NCBI RefSeq assembly: GCF_030020805.1
Contig: NZ_CP125098.1
Coordinates: forward strand, 2,522,001 to 2,586,000
From: Paenibacillus sp. RC67
GTDB taxonomy: Bacteria; Bacillota; Bacilli; Paenibacillales; NBRC-103111
DNA: 64,000 bases
Direction: 5' to 3'
How positions within the stretch are numbered: the stretch's first letter is position 1; each line of letters starts with the position of its first letter. This document shows, piece by piece, positions 53,615-63,456 of the stretch. Made by a program: the position numbers and the translations under genes. The notes beneath the pieces were generated by a model. That model worked only from the letters and a program-made list of their open reading frames with translations, had not been told where the DNA came from and searched no databases.

Positions 53615-55555
53615 ATGAGGGCATCGAATGTAACGGTACGTCGTCGGCTATTTGCCGCTTTAATTGTTGGAACTATACTTTTCGCCGCATTGATTGTGAG
53701 GCTGGGATACGTCCAAATTTGGATGGGACCTGAGCTATCCGAGATGGCTGAGAAGCTGTGGCGGCGCGAAATCCCTTTTGAAGCCAAGCGAGGCGAGATA
53801 TGGGACCGCAACGGAGTGCAGCTGGCTTATAACATCAGCTCACCTACTATTTATGCTATCCCGGCTCAAGTTACGGATGCAAAAGCTGCGGCAGCCCAGC
53901 TTGCAGGACAGCTGCAGGTCACAGAGGATTCCATCTATAAGTTGATTACCAAAAGAGAATCTAGTGTACGTATACAGCCAGCCGGACGTAAGATCACGCT
54001 GGAAAAAGCGCAAGAGATTGGTGCTTTGAAAATCCCCGGTATTATAATTGCAGAGGATAACAAGCGGTTCTATCCGTTTGGAGGCCTTGCTGCTCATATT
54101 CTTGGGTTTACGGATATTTATAATAAAGGATTGACGGGCATAGAATTAAAGTATGACAAACTGCTTACCGGACTAAAAGGTAGCATTGCGTATTTATCCG
54201 ACGCTGCTGGCCGCCTAATGCCCAACTCATCAGAAGAGTACGTTAAGCCACGTGACGGAATGAACCTGCAATTAACGATCGACAGTCATCTGCAGTCCGT
54301 TCTCGAGCGGGAGCTGGATCAGGCGATGGTCAAATATCAGGCCAATAACGCAATCGCTATCATGATGGATCCGAATAACGGTGAGATTTTGGCAATGGGG
54401 GCTAGACCGGGATTTGATCCGGGTAACTTCCGCGATTTTCCGAAGGAAAGCTACGATCGTAACCTGCCGATATGGATGACCTATGAGCCAGGTTCGACCT
54501 TCAAAATCATCACATTGGCAGCCGCATTGCAAGAAAAGAAGGTCAATCTCAACGAGCCCTTTTTCGATCCTGGATCGATTAAAGTAGCGGGCGCAAATCT
54601 TCGCTGCTGGAAGCGAGGAGGCCATGGAAGTGAAACGTTCTTGCAAGTGGTCGAGAACTCGTGTAACCCTGGGTTTGTCACCATGGGTCAGCGTTTGGGC
54701 AAAGATTCACTGTTTAGCTATATTTCGAATTTTGGTTTCGGGAAGAAAACAGGAATTGATCTGAACGGGGAAGAGAACGGGATCATGTTCAAACCGTCAA
54801 AGGTCGGTCCAGTTGAGCTTGCCACCACTGCATTCGGTCAAGGGGTATCCGTGACACCGATTCAACAAATTACAGCTGTTTCGGCAGCCATCAATGGCGG
54901 AAAGCTCTTTAAACCGCATGTTGCGAAGGCATGGTATAGTCCGGAAACCGGTGAAATGGTTCAAAAGGAACAGCCGGAGCTCGTGAGACAGGTTATATCC
55001 GAGGCGACGTCCAAACAGGTACGAGAGACGCTGGAGAGCGTCGTAGCGAACGGAACAGGGCGCAACGCCTTCATCGAAGGCTATCGTGTCGGAGGCAAAA
55101 CGGGGACCGCACAGAAGGTTATTAACGGCCGCTACTCCGCGACAGAGCATATAGTATCCTTCATCGGATTTGCACCTGCGGATGATCCGAAGGTTGTTGT
55201 TTATGCAGCGGTTGATAATCCGCAGGGCATACAATTCGGGGGTGTAATTGCCGCTCCTCTAGTTAAAAACATCATGGAGGATGCACTTCATTATATGAAT
55301 GTCCCTCCACGCAAAGATCAGCTTGACCGCAAGTATGTGTACGGGGATCCGAAGGCGGTCGAGGTTCCAAGTTTGATCGGCATGAGTATAACCGACATTT
55401 ACGAGGATATGAACTCCGACTTCCTGCTAGCGAAATCGGGTGCAGGCAGTTATGTCGTCAATCAGGTGCCTAAGGCAGGTGTCAAAGTAGAGCAGGGCTC
55501 TACGATTCGCATCTATTTATCGGATACCTCACCCAGCCCGGATTCTCAGAAATAA
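53615..55555 (+). CDS. spoVD: Sporulation-specific penicillin-binding protein SpoVD
   Basis: A 646-residue class B PBP that crosslinks spore cortex peptidoglycan together with SpoVE. One N-terminal membrane helix, a dimerisation domain, then the transpeptidase with S294-TFK, S349-CN and K495-TG, and one PASTA domain (VEVPSLIGMSITDIYEDM). The single PASTA domain and the position after pbpB agree with B. subtilis SpoVD. GGGAGGGG precedes the ATG. The SCN motif in place of SxN with Ser is normal for this family. Confidence 0.93.
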   Translation: MRASNVTVRRRLFAALIVGTILFAALIVRLGYVQIWMGPELSEMAEKLWRREIPFEAKRGEIWDRNGVQLAYNISSPTIYAIPAQVTDAKAAAAQLAGQLQVTEDSIYKLITKRESSVRIQPAGRKITLEKAQEIGALKIPGIIIAEDNKRFYPFGGLAAHILGFTDIYNKGLTGIELKYDKLLTGLKGSIAYLSDAAGRLMPNSSEEYVKPRDGMNLQLTIDSHLQSVLERELDQAMVKYQANNAIAIMMDPNNGEILAMGARPGFDPGNFRDFPKESYDRNLPIWMTYEPGSTFKIITLAAALQEKKVNLNEPFFDPGSIKVAGANLRCWKRGGHGSETFLQVVENSCNPGFVTMGQRLGKDSLFSYISNFGFGKKTGIDLNGEENGIMFKPSKVGPVELATTAFGQGVSVTPIQQITAVSAAINGGKLFKPHVAKAWYSPETGEMVQKEQPELVRQVISEATSKQVRETLESVVANGTGRNAFIEGYRVGGKTGTAQKVINGRYSATEHIVSFIGFAPADDPKVVVYAAVDNPQGIQFGGVIAAPLVKNIMEDALHYMNVPPRKDQLDRKYVYGDPKAVEVPSLIGMSITDIYEDMNSDFLLAKSGAGSYVVNQVPKAGVKVEQGSTIRIYLSDTSPSPDSQK

Positions 55556-55644
55556 CATTTTCTATGAAAAAGAAAATTTGGGCTTTTCATCAGAGCGTTT
55601 TTTGTCCATAATAGATACCATGTGTAAAAAACGGAGGGGGACTC

Positions 55645-57135
55645 ATGCAGCTAAAGGAACTGGCTTCTCAGTTGATGTTAAGCCATATTTTGGGTGACGG
55701 TGAAGCGGTGTTTACAGGGATTCAAACCGATTCACGCAAGGTGCAGCCCGGTGATTTGTTCCTGTGCATTTCCGGCTTGGTAACAGACGGTCATCAATAT
55801 GCAGCAAAAGCCGTAGAAATGGGAGCTGCGGCTCTAGTTGTCGAGCATGATGTCGATGTTAATATACCAAAGCTAGTAGTGAAGGACAGCCGATATGCCA
55901 TGGCCGTCATAGCCAATCATTTTTATAATTACCCAAGCCGTGAGATGAAAGTCATCGGTGTTACCGGTACGAATGGTAAAACGACCAGCACTTATCTGAT
56001 CGATGCCATCTTGAGTGATCAAGGCTTTCGTACTGGCTTGATGGGGACGATTCGAATGAAAATCGGTTCTCAGGTAACCGATATGGAGAGGACAACGCTG
56101 GAAGCCGTAGAATTGCAAAAAAATTTGCGACTAATGGCCGACGCAGGTACAGATTACTGCATTATGGAAGTATCCAGTCATGCGTTGGATTTAGGCAGGG
56201 TTAAAGGATGCAGCTTCCGTACCGGCATTTTTACTAACCTGACTCAGGATCATCTGGATTACCATGAGACGATGGAGCAGTATCAAGCTGCTAAAGGCTT
56301 ACTGTTTTCACGATTGGGTAATGATTTCTCTGACAATCCCGATGAGCATCGATTTGCCGTGCTTAATGCGGACGATGAGGCTTCGGCGTATTACGCCAAG
56401 CAAACTTCTGCACAAGTAATAACATATGGTATTGATCATATTGCCGATGTGAGAGCTGAGCAGATCGAAATCACCGGCAAAGGAACTCGTTTCCAATGCG
56501 TGACATTTCGAGGGTCGATCGATATTCAAATGAAGCTGGTCGGTAAGTTCAATGTATATAATGCCTTGGCTGCTATTACAGCGGCTCTGCTGGAAGGAAT
56601 TTCTCTCCAAGCTGTGAAGAAGAGTTTGGAAGCTATAGATTCCGTGGATGGTCGTATGGAAATCGTAAACGCAGGTCAACCGTTTCTTGTACTAGTCGAT
56701 TACGCACATACGCCGGACGGCTTGGAAAATGCGCTCTCTACGATTAAACAGTTTGCTAAAGGTCATGTTTATTGCGTCTTTGGCTGCGGTGGCGACAGAG
56801 ATCGGACTAAACGTCCGTTAATGGGTAAAGTAACGGCGGGATACAGCGATTATATGTATGTTACCTCCGATAACCCGAGAACTGAGGATCCGGAACGAAT
56901 CTTGCAGGATATCGTACCAGGCATCATCCAAGCGGGTCTTCTGCCAGATCGCTACGAATTGGTTGTTGATCGGCGGGAAGCGATACAAAAAGCCGTTGCT
57001 CAGGCAACCCCTGACGATGTAGTATTGATTGCGGGGAAAGGGCATGAGACCTATCAAGAGATCATGGGAGTCAAGCATGATTTTGATGACCGCGAGGTTG
57101 CCAAAGAAGCGATAAGGGGACGATACCGTGATTAA
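55645..57135 (+). CDS. murE: UDP-MurNAc-tripeptide synthetase MurE
   Basis: A 496-residue Mur ligase that adds the third amino acid to UDP-MurNAc-L-Ala-D-Glu. Walker A is GVTGTNGKTT; the carbamylated-lysine region and the DNPR motif at residues 409-412 are present. DNPR marks specificity for meso-diaminopimelate, so this organism has DAP-type peptidoglycan. GGAGGGGG precedes the ATG. It overlaps murF by eight bases. Confidence 0.97.
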   Translation: MQLKELASQLMLSHILGDGEAVFTGIQTDSRKVQPGDLFLCISGLVTDGHQYAAKAVEMGAAALVVEHDVDVNIPKLVVKDSRYAMAVIANHFYNYPSREMKVIGVTGTNGKTTSTYLIDAILSDQGFRTGLMGTIRMKIGSQVTDMERTTLEAVELQKNLRLMADAGTDYCIMEVSSHALDLGRVKGCSFRTGIFTNLTQDHLDYHETMEQYQAAKGLLFSRLGNDFSDNPDEHRFAVLNADDEASAYYAKQTSAQVITYGIDHIADVRAEQIEITGKGTRFQCVTFRGSIDIQMKLVGKFNVYNALAAITAALLEGISLQAVKKSLEAIDSVDGRMEIVNAGQPFLVLVDYAHTPDGLENALSTIKQFAKGHVYCVFGCGGDRDRTKRPLMGKVTAGYSDYMYVTSDNPRTEDPERILQDIVPGIIQAGLLPDRYELVVDRREAIQKAVAQATPDDVVLIAGKGHETYQEIMGVKHDFDDREVAKEAIRGRYRD

Positions 57136-58531
57136 ACGTACATTGAAGCAGTTAGCCGACATGGCGGGTGGCACACTCGTTCATGGTGACGATAATCTAA
57201 TGATTCAAGGCGTGTCCAAAGATACGCGCACGCTGCAGGAAGGCAGTCTTTATGTCCCATTAATCGGAGAAGCCTTCGACGGACATCAGTTCGTTGAGGA
57301 CGCAGTGTCCAAAGGAGCGGCGGCCTCCTTATGGCAGAACGATCACGAGAACCGTCCTGCCGGGGTGCCTTTAATATTGGTAGATGATACGCTGAAAGCA
57401 CTCCAGCAGCTTGCTAAAGCCTACCGTTCTCAGCTGTCTGTTCGCATTGTGGGGATTACCGGCAGCAACGGAAAGACAACAACGAAGGATATGACCGCTT
57501 CCGTTCTTGCTTCTACTTATAAAGTGCATAAGACATTAGGCAACTATAACAATCATATCGGTCTTCCGTTGACGCTGCTGCAGCTGGAGGAAGATACGGA
57601 GGTTGCTGTTCTCGAGATGGGGATGAGCGGGCGAGGTGAAATCCGATTTTTGTCGGAGCTTGCAGAGCCGGAGATTGTGCTCATCACGAATATCGGAGAG
57701 GCGCATCTACTGCAGCTGGGCAGCCGTGAAGAGATTGCAAGGGCCAAGACGGAAATTATGGCCGGCCTGCAGCAAGACGGTACCTTGGTCTACAATGGCG
57801 ACGAGCCGTTAATTGAGAAGGTGCTTCCAGAGCTGAAGGGGCAGAACGGAATGAAGGCGACGAGGTACCATCGAGTTCGATTCGGCGCAAATAAGGATAA
57901 TGATTTGCATCCTTCTCATACATCGATGGATACGGCAGGGACGCATTTCAAAATTGAGCGCTTTGATGACGTGTCCTTTTATATTCCATTGCTTGGCTTC
58001 CATAACGTGATCAATGCATTGGCTGCAATTGCTGTGGGGATCCATTTCGGAATATCTGCTGCAAAGATAGCACAAGGCTTAAGGACGTGTGCTATGACTA
58101 GCATGCGAATTGAATTGCTCAAGGCTCCATCAGGCCTTACGATCTTGAATGATGCTTATAATGCTAGCCCAACATCCATGAAGGCAGCATTGTCACTTCT
58201 AGAGGAACTGCAGGGCTATAAACGCAAGATTGTAGTTCTAGGAGATATGCTGGAGTTGGGTGAACAGGAAGTGCAATTTCACAAGGAAATCGGACGCATG
58301 CTGAATCCCCAAAAAATCGATAGAGTTTACGTATATGGCAAGCTGGCTCAACAAATCTTCGAAGAGGCAGCAAAGCAATATCCGGCTGGCCGTGTTCATT
58401 CATTTGATGACAAAAACCGCTTGGCACAAGCTGTTGCTTCTTACGCGGCACCCGAGGATGTGGTTCTGGTCAAAGGCTCGCGAGGGATGAAGCTGGAGCA
58501 GATTGTGTCATTGCTTCAACAATTAAAGTAA
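57128..58531 (+). CDS. murF: UDP-MurNAc-pentapeptide synthetase MurF
   Basis: A 467-residue Mur ligase that adds D-Ala-D-Ala. An N-terminal UDP-binding domain precedes the ATP-binding site GITGSNGKTTTKDM and NNHIGLPLTLL, then the C-terminal ligand domain with LNDAYNASPTSMKAAL. The GTG start lies inside murE, after GGGACG. B. subtilis has murF elsewhere in the chromosome; its placement here between murE and mraY is the more common bacterial order. Confidence 0.96.
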   Translation: MIKRTLKQLADMAGGTLVHGDDNLMIQGVSKDTRTLQEGSLYVPLIGEAFDGHQFVEDAVSKGAAASLWQNDHENRPAGVPLILVDDTLKALQQLAKAYRSQLSVRIVGITGSNGKTTTKDMTASVLASTYKVHKTLGNYNNHIGLPLTLLQLEEDTEVAVLEMGMSGRGEIRFLSELAEPEIVLITNIGEAHLLQLGSREEIARAKTEIMAGLQQDGTLVYNGDEPLIEKVLPELKGQNGMKATRYHRVRFGANKDNDLHPSHTSMDTAGTHFKIERFDDVSFYIPLLGFHNVINALAAIAVGIHFGISAAKIAQGLRTCAMTSMRIELLKAPSGLTILNDAYNASPTSMKAALSLLEELQGYKRKIVVLGDMLELGEQEVQFHKEIGRMLNPQKIDRVYVYGKLAQQIFEEAAKQYPAGRVHSFDDKNRLAQAVASYAAPEDVVLVKGSRGMKLEQIVSLLQQLK

Positions 58532-58542
58532 AGTAATAGGAT

Positions 58543-58616
58543 GCTTATGATGTAACTATCCTTCGGGAAAGTTTTAGATGATGCTTACGATGTAACTTTC
58601 CTGTGGAAAGTTTTAG
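58543..58616 (+). repeat. Tandem palindromic repeat, locus B (two units)
   Basis: Units at 58543-58577 and 58583-58616 (period 40) begin GCTTA[T/C]GATG, hold the hairpins AACT-A-TCC-TTC-GGGAAAGTT and AACTTTCC-TGT-GGAAAGTT, and end in TTTTAG. The last unit runs into GGGGG, the ribosome site of mraY. Framework and hairpin position match locus A at 27133-27241, but the stem bases differ in a compensating way. Confidence 0.88.
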
Positions 58617-58628
58617 GGGGACTTAATT

Positions 58629-59591
58629 GTGGATTTTAACGTGGTCATGATCACTTTGGGGGCAGCATTCCTGCTTGCCGTCATTATGGGACCATTAGGC
58701 ATACCTCTGCTCAGGAGGTTGAAGTTTGGACAACAAATCCGTACAGACGGACCGCAGGGACATTTGAAAAAAGCGGGAACGCCGACTATGGGAGGCACCA
58801 TTATCCTGTTCGCGTTGGCTTTGGCTGTGTTACGTTTTGCGGATAAGAGCATGGAAATGGTCATCCTGCTTGTTGCTTCTCTTGGTTATGGTTTAATAGG
58901 ATTTATGGACGATTATATCAAAATTATGCTGAAGCGTTCGCTTGGTTTAACTGCCAAACAAAAGCTGCTCGGTCAGCTCATCGTATCGGTTATTGTCTGT
59001 ATTTTGCTGGCAAAAATCGGACATAGCACCGATGTTCGCATTCCTTTCGTCGATTATTCCATTCCTATGGGATGGCTTTATTATCCGTTTGTCGTTGTTA
59101 TGATGCTGGGAACCTCCAATGCGGTGAATTTCACCGACGGTTTGGATGGATTGCTGGCAGGTACGAGTGCAGTTGCTTTCGGAGCCTATGCTATTATTGC
59201 CTTAAACAATACAATGCCGGATGTGGCGGTTTTCTCTGCTGCGATGGTAGGAGCCGTGCTAGGATTTCTCGTATTCAATGCCCACCCAGCCAAGGTGTTT
59301 ATGGGAGACACAGGCTCTCTTGGTATTGGAGGCGGTCTAGCTGTCGTAGCCATATTAACGAAGGCTGAAATTCTTCTTGTATTGATAGGCGGAGTATTCG
59401 TAGTAGAAGTGCTTTCCGTTATCATTCAAGTCGTATCTTTCAAAACAAGAGGCAAGCGTGTATTTAAAATGAGCCCGATTCATCATCATTTTGAGCTGGT
59501 TGGCTGGTCCGAATGGCGTGTTGTCATCACCTTCTGGGCAACAGGCATCGTTTTGGCAGGAATCGGACTATTCATAAACGAGGTGTTGTAG
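58629..59591 (+). CDS. mraY: Phospho-MurNAc-pentapeptide transferase MraY
   Basis: A 320-residue polytopic membrane enzyme that transfers phospho-MurNAc-pentapeptide to undecaprenyl phosphate, forming lipid I. Motifs: GTPTMGG, FMDDYIKI, NAVNFTDGLDGLLAG, MGDTGSLGIGGG and the SPIHHHFELVGW loop. About ten hydrophobic helices. The GTG start is preceded by GGGGG at the end of the palindromic repeat. Confidence 0.97.
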   Translation: MDFNVVMITLGAAFLLAVIMGPLGIPLLRRLKFGQQIRTDGPQGHLKKAGTPTMGGTIILFALALAVLRFADKSMEMVILLVASLGYGLIGFMDDYIKIMLKRSLGLTAKQKLLGQLIVSVIVCILLAKIGHSTDVRIPFVDYSIPMGWLYYPFVVVMMLGTSNAVNFTDGLDGLLAGTSAVAFGAYAIIALNNTMPDVAVFSAAMVGAVLGFLVFNAHPAKVFMGDTGSLGIGGGLAVVAILTKAEILLVLIGGVFVVEVLSVIIQVVSFKTRGKRVFKMSPIHHHFELVGWSEWRVVITFWATGIVLAGIGLFINEVL

Positions 59592-59594
59592 CAT

Positions 59595-61014
59595 ATGAAT
59601 CATCCACAAGCATATCGGAACGAACAGGTGGTTATTTTAGGTTTGGCTCGCAGCGGAGTTGCTGTAGCCAAGCTGTTCCACGAGCTGGGAGCCATCGTTA
59701 CGGTGAATGATAAAAAGGAACGAGACCTATGCCCTGAGGCCGATGAACTTACGGCTCTGGGTATTTCTGTTATATGCGGTAATCATCCGTCTACGTTGAT
59801 TCATGAAGGCGTTAAGCTTGTCGTAAAAAATCCGGGTATTCCTTACACGATAGAACCTATCCAAAATGCTTTGCAGCTGGGAATTGAAATTATCACTGGA
59901 GGTAGAGGTTGCTTACCATGTCTGCAAAGCTCCTATGGTGTGCATTACTGGCTCTAACGGCAAGACGACAACAACGACCTGGATTGGCCTCATGCTCGAT
60001 AAAGCAGGTCTGAAGCCAATCGTAGCAGGCAATATCGGTCGCGCTTTGACTGAAGCGGCTTTGGAGGCAGGGCCTGACAACCATATGGTGGTTGAGCTGA
60101 GCAGCTTCCAATTGAAAGGAACCACCGATTTCAAACCTCAAGTTGCTTGTCTGTTAAATTTGTATGAGACACATTTGGACTATCATGGTACGATGGAAGA
60201 CTATATTGCCTCGAAAGCCAAGCTGTTCGCTAATCAGACCTCTGAAGATACGGCTGTGCTTAATTGGGACGACCCTGTATGCCGTCAAATTGCCCGGGAA
60301 GTGAAAGCATCCGTCATGCCGTTTTCTATCAAGGAGGAATTGGAGTATGGAGTGTTTGTTCAACCTTCCTTTTCCGTTGATGTACCTGCTGCTGAAAGAA
60401 GTATCGTTTATCGAGATTCTCAAGGCAGCATCCAACGAATCGTTGGTGTGAAGGAGCTTGGTATTCCAGGTACATTTAACGTAGAGAACGCAGCAGCTGC
60501 ATCTTGCGCAGCACTGACGTTCGGTGTTTCTATTGATACCATCTCGCAGGTACTCAAAGAGTTTAAAGGTGTTGAGCATCGCTTAGAGCATGTAGCCACT
60601 CTGGAAGGTGTTCAATATTACAACAATTCCAAAGCTACGAATCCTACGGCAACTATTAAAACTATAGAATCCTTTGAGCAGGATGTGATTCTTATAGCTG
60701 GTGGTTTGGAACGAGGTATGGATTACATGGATCTGCTGCATGTTTTCCAAACGAGAGTCAAAGGTCTTGTCGCCCTGGGTCAAACGAAAGAGAAAATAAG
60801 TCATGTTGCCAAGCTTGCAGGCATGAGTCAAGTAAAAACGGTCGATACTGCTAACAGTGTGCAGGACACCGTAACCGAGGCGGTACGACAAGCAGCGGCA
60901 ATGGCCAAGGCCGGAGATATCGTTCTCTTGTCGCCGGCGTGCGCCAGCTGGGACATGTTTCCTTCCTATGAGGAAAGGGGAAGAATGTTTAGGCAGTCCG
61001 TGCATACCCTTTAA
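59595..61014 (+). CDS. murD: UDP-MurNAc-L-alanine:D-glutamate ligase MurD, frameshifted as given
   Basis: MurD adds D-glutamate to UDP-MurNAc-L-Ala. The gene is split: frame one (59595-59957) carries the UDP-binding domain (VVILGLARSGVAVAKLFHELGA) up to GIEIIT, then leaves the family; the next frame carries EVEVAYHVCKAP, the ATP site GSNGKTTTTTW and the rest to 61014. Removing one G at 59898-59899 rejoins them as one 472-residue protein of normal length. Both halves look fully conserved. Since murD is essential, a sequence error or a recoding event is likelier than true loss. Its start is three bases after mraY. Confidence 0.93.
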
Positions 61015-61067
61015 AGAGGGGGTATACAAGCCTACCCTACCATTTTACAAGGTAAGAGGTGGCATGT

Positions 61068-62165
61068 ATGGCAAAAGCGCGGTCTGCACCAGATGTGACG
61101 ATGTTGGTATGTACGATGATGCTCTTAGCTATCGGAGTGGTGATGGTATACAGTGCCAGCGCCGTACTGGCGTTTCATGAGTTTGGCGATCTGTACTATT
61201 ATTTGAAAAGGCAGCTTCTGTTTGCTGTTCTCGGTATTGCAGCCATGATATTTACTATGAATGTAGATTACTTGGTCTGGAAGAAGTACGCCAAGATCGG
61301 ACTCATTGTATGCTTTGCTCTGCTGCTGATTGTTTTGATCCCAGGAGTCGGGGTCGTTCGTGGAGGAGCACGAAGCTGGCTCGGTATCGGATCTTTCGGT
61401 ATTCAGCCGTCCGAGTTCATGAAGATCGGCATGATTTTATTTCTATCCAAAATGCTTTCTGAGAACCAAAATAAAATTACGCTGTTTAACAAGGGACTCA
61501 TACCTCCTTTGGGTTTAGTAGGTCTAGCATTCGGACTCATTATGCTTCAACCGGATCTTGGAACAGGCGCAGTGCTGGTAGGGGCTTCTCTACTCATTAT
61601 TTACACGGCGGGCGCCAGACTGCTGCATCTTTCATATTTGGGCATGGTTGGTGTGGCAGGGTTTATCGGACTTGTTATTGCGGCTCCGTATCGTTTAAAG
61701 CGGATTACCGCGTTCTTAGACCCTTGGCAGGACCCGTTAGGTGCAGGCTATCAAGCCATTCAGTCCCTTTATGCTATCGGACCAGGAGGTTTGGTGGGTT
61801 TGGGACTCGGAATGAGCCGGCAAAAATACAGCTATTTGCCTGAGCCTCAGACAGATTTTATTTTCTCTATTATTGCAGAAGAGTTGGGCTTTATCGGCGG
61901 CTCCTTTGTTCTTATTTTGTTTATGCTGTTGGTTTGGCGCGGCATGCGGACGGCCATTACGGCACCCGATACGTTCGGTAGCCTGCTTGCAACAGGCATC
62001 GTCGGCATGATTGCTGTCCAGGTCGTTATTAACATCGGGGTTGTTATCGGCATGTTCCCGGTTACCGGTATTACGCTTCCGCTTATTAGCGCAGGCGGTT
62101 CATCGCTTACTCTGATGCTGACCTCTATCGGCATTCTATTAAATATTTCCCGCTATGCGAGGTGA
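61068..62165 (+). CDS. spoVE: SEDS glycosyltransferase SpoVE (FtsW/RodA family)
   Basis: A 365-residue membrane protein with about ten helices that polymerises lipid II into glycan strands, paired with SpoVD. Family motifs: [86 protein letters not shown] and PLISAGGSS. The ATG at 61068 follows AAGAGGTGG; the GTG at 61059 is part of that site. FtsW proper cannot be ruled out from sequence alone, but order after murD matches spoVE. Confidence 0.93.
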   Translation: MAKARSAPDVTMLVCTMMLLAIGVVMVYSASAVLAFHEFGDLYYYLKRQLLFAVLGIAAMIFTMNVDYLVWKKYAKIGLIVCFALLLIVLIPGVGVVRGGARSWLGIGSFGIQPSEFMKIGMILFLSKMLSENQNKITLFNKGLIPPLGLVGLAFGLIMLQPDLGTGAVLVGASLLIIYTAGARLLHLSYLGMVGVAGFIGLVIAAPYRLKRITAFLDPWQDPLGAGYQAIQSLYAIGPGGLVGLGLGMSRQKYSYLPEPQTDFIFSIIAEELGFIGGSFVLILFMLLVWRGMRTAITAPDTFGSLLATGIVGMIAVQVVINIGVVIGMFPVTGITLPLISAGGSSLTLMLTSIGILLNISRYAR

Positions 62166-62170
62166 ACGGC

Positions 62171-63238
62171 TTGAAAACTATCGTCTTTACAGGAGGCGGT
62201 TCGGCAGGACATGTCACTCCTAATCTGGCACTCATTTCAAAATTGAAAAAGCAAGGTTGGGATATTCAATATATCGGCTCAAAGCAAGGGATAGAACGAG
62301 ACATTATTCAGCATGCCGGCATATCCTATCATTCTATTTCTTCAGGAAAACTCCGTCGTTACTTTGATTTGAAAAATATGAAAGACCCTTTTAGAGTTAT
62401 AAAAGGCGTTGGAGATGCTTATACACTGCTTCGTAAGCTGAAGCCGGCCATTGTATTCTCCAAAGGCGGCTTCGTTTCGGTCCCTGTCATAGTAGCTAGC
62501 TGGTTGAACCGGATTCCGGTGATTTGCCATGAGTCAGATATTACTCCAGGATTGGCAAATAAAATATCGGTTCCGTTCGCGAATCGAATTTGTGTTAATT
62601 TTCCCGAAGCTCTCAAGTACATAAAAGGCGGCAAAGGAATATGTACAGGATTGCCTATTCGCGAACAGATCTTACAAGGAAAAGCGCATCGCGGATTGGA
62701 TCTATGTGATTTTCACAAGCAAAAGCCTGTCCTCCTGGTCATGGGGGGAAGCCTCGGCGCTCAAAAAATTAATGCAGCCGTACGTGATTCGCTAGATACG
62801 TTATTGGAACGTTATCAGATCGTTCATCTATGCGGTAAAGGGCAGACAGATGAAGCCTATGCCAAGCGTCGCGGCTACAAGCAGTTCGAGTACATCAATG
62901 AAGAGCTGGCCGATATATTGGCCATGACGGATCTCGTAGTATCTCGGGCTGGAGCAACGTCGATCTTTGAGTTTCTATCATTAGGCAAGCCTATGCTGCT
63001 GATTCCACTGACCAGGCAAGCGAGCCGTGGTGATCAACTGCTGAATGCAGCTTCTTTTGAGAAGAATGGTTATGCGGAAGTTCTTTACGAAGAGAATTTA
63101 ACTGCCGATACCTTAATTGAAGGTATTAACGGTGTTTACGATAACCGGGACCACATGATCGCCAAGATTCGGTCTACGGAGCAAAACAGCGCTACGGAAA
63201 CGATCCTTCAATTAATTCAGGAAACTTGTCTAAAGTAA
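62171..63238 (+). CDS. murG: UDP-GlcNAc:lipid I transferase MurG
   Basis: A 355-residue peripheral membrane glycosyltransferase (GT28) that converts lipid I to lipid II. N-terminal [32 protein letters not shown] and C-terminal [24 protein letters not shown] with the GDQLLNA region are diagnostic. The TTG at 62171 is seven bases after GAGGTG and starts [10 protein letters not shown]; the GTG at 62162, overlapping the spoVE stop, is the alternative. A 218-base gap follows, with only a small CAGTTT / AAACTG hairpin at 63250-63265. Confidence 0.95.
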   Translation: MKTIVFTGGGSAGHVTPNLALISKLKKQGWDIQYIGSKQGIERDIIQHAGISYHSISSGKLRRYFDLKNMKDPFRVIKGVGDAYTLLRKLKPAIVFSKGGFVSVPVIVASWLNRIPVICHESDITPGLANKISVPFANRICVNFPEALKYIKGGKGICTGLPIREQILQGKAHRGLDLCDFHKQKPVLLVMGGSLGAQKINAAVRDSLDTLLERYQIVHLCGKGQTDEAYAKRRGYKQFEYINEELADILAMTDLVVSRAGATSIFEFLSLGKPMLLIPLTRQASRGDQLLNAASFEKNGYAEVLYEENLTADTLIEGINGVYDNRDHMIAKIRSTEQNSATETILQLIQETCLK

Positions 63239-63456
63239 CGCCGCACCTGCAGTTTGAAGAAACTGTCTGGGCTATTGTCACACTATTTCCGATTTTACAT
63301 AAACTACACTATAACCGTGACAGACACCTGAGCTATTAACGACAGAAGATTGGCGCCAACCCATTGACAGTAAGCGTCTCATCTTGTTGTTCATTCCGGT
63401 TTGGACGCGAAGTCCTTAAATCGGATGCCCTGGAGTTCTGTGAAGGAGGTTTTCCC

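Noticed and set aside
59595..61014. Two separate genes in place of murD
   Set aside because: The halves are the UDP-binding and ATP-binding parts of one Mur ligase and join without loss after removing one base.
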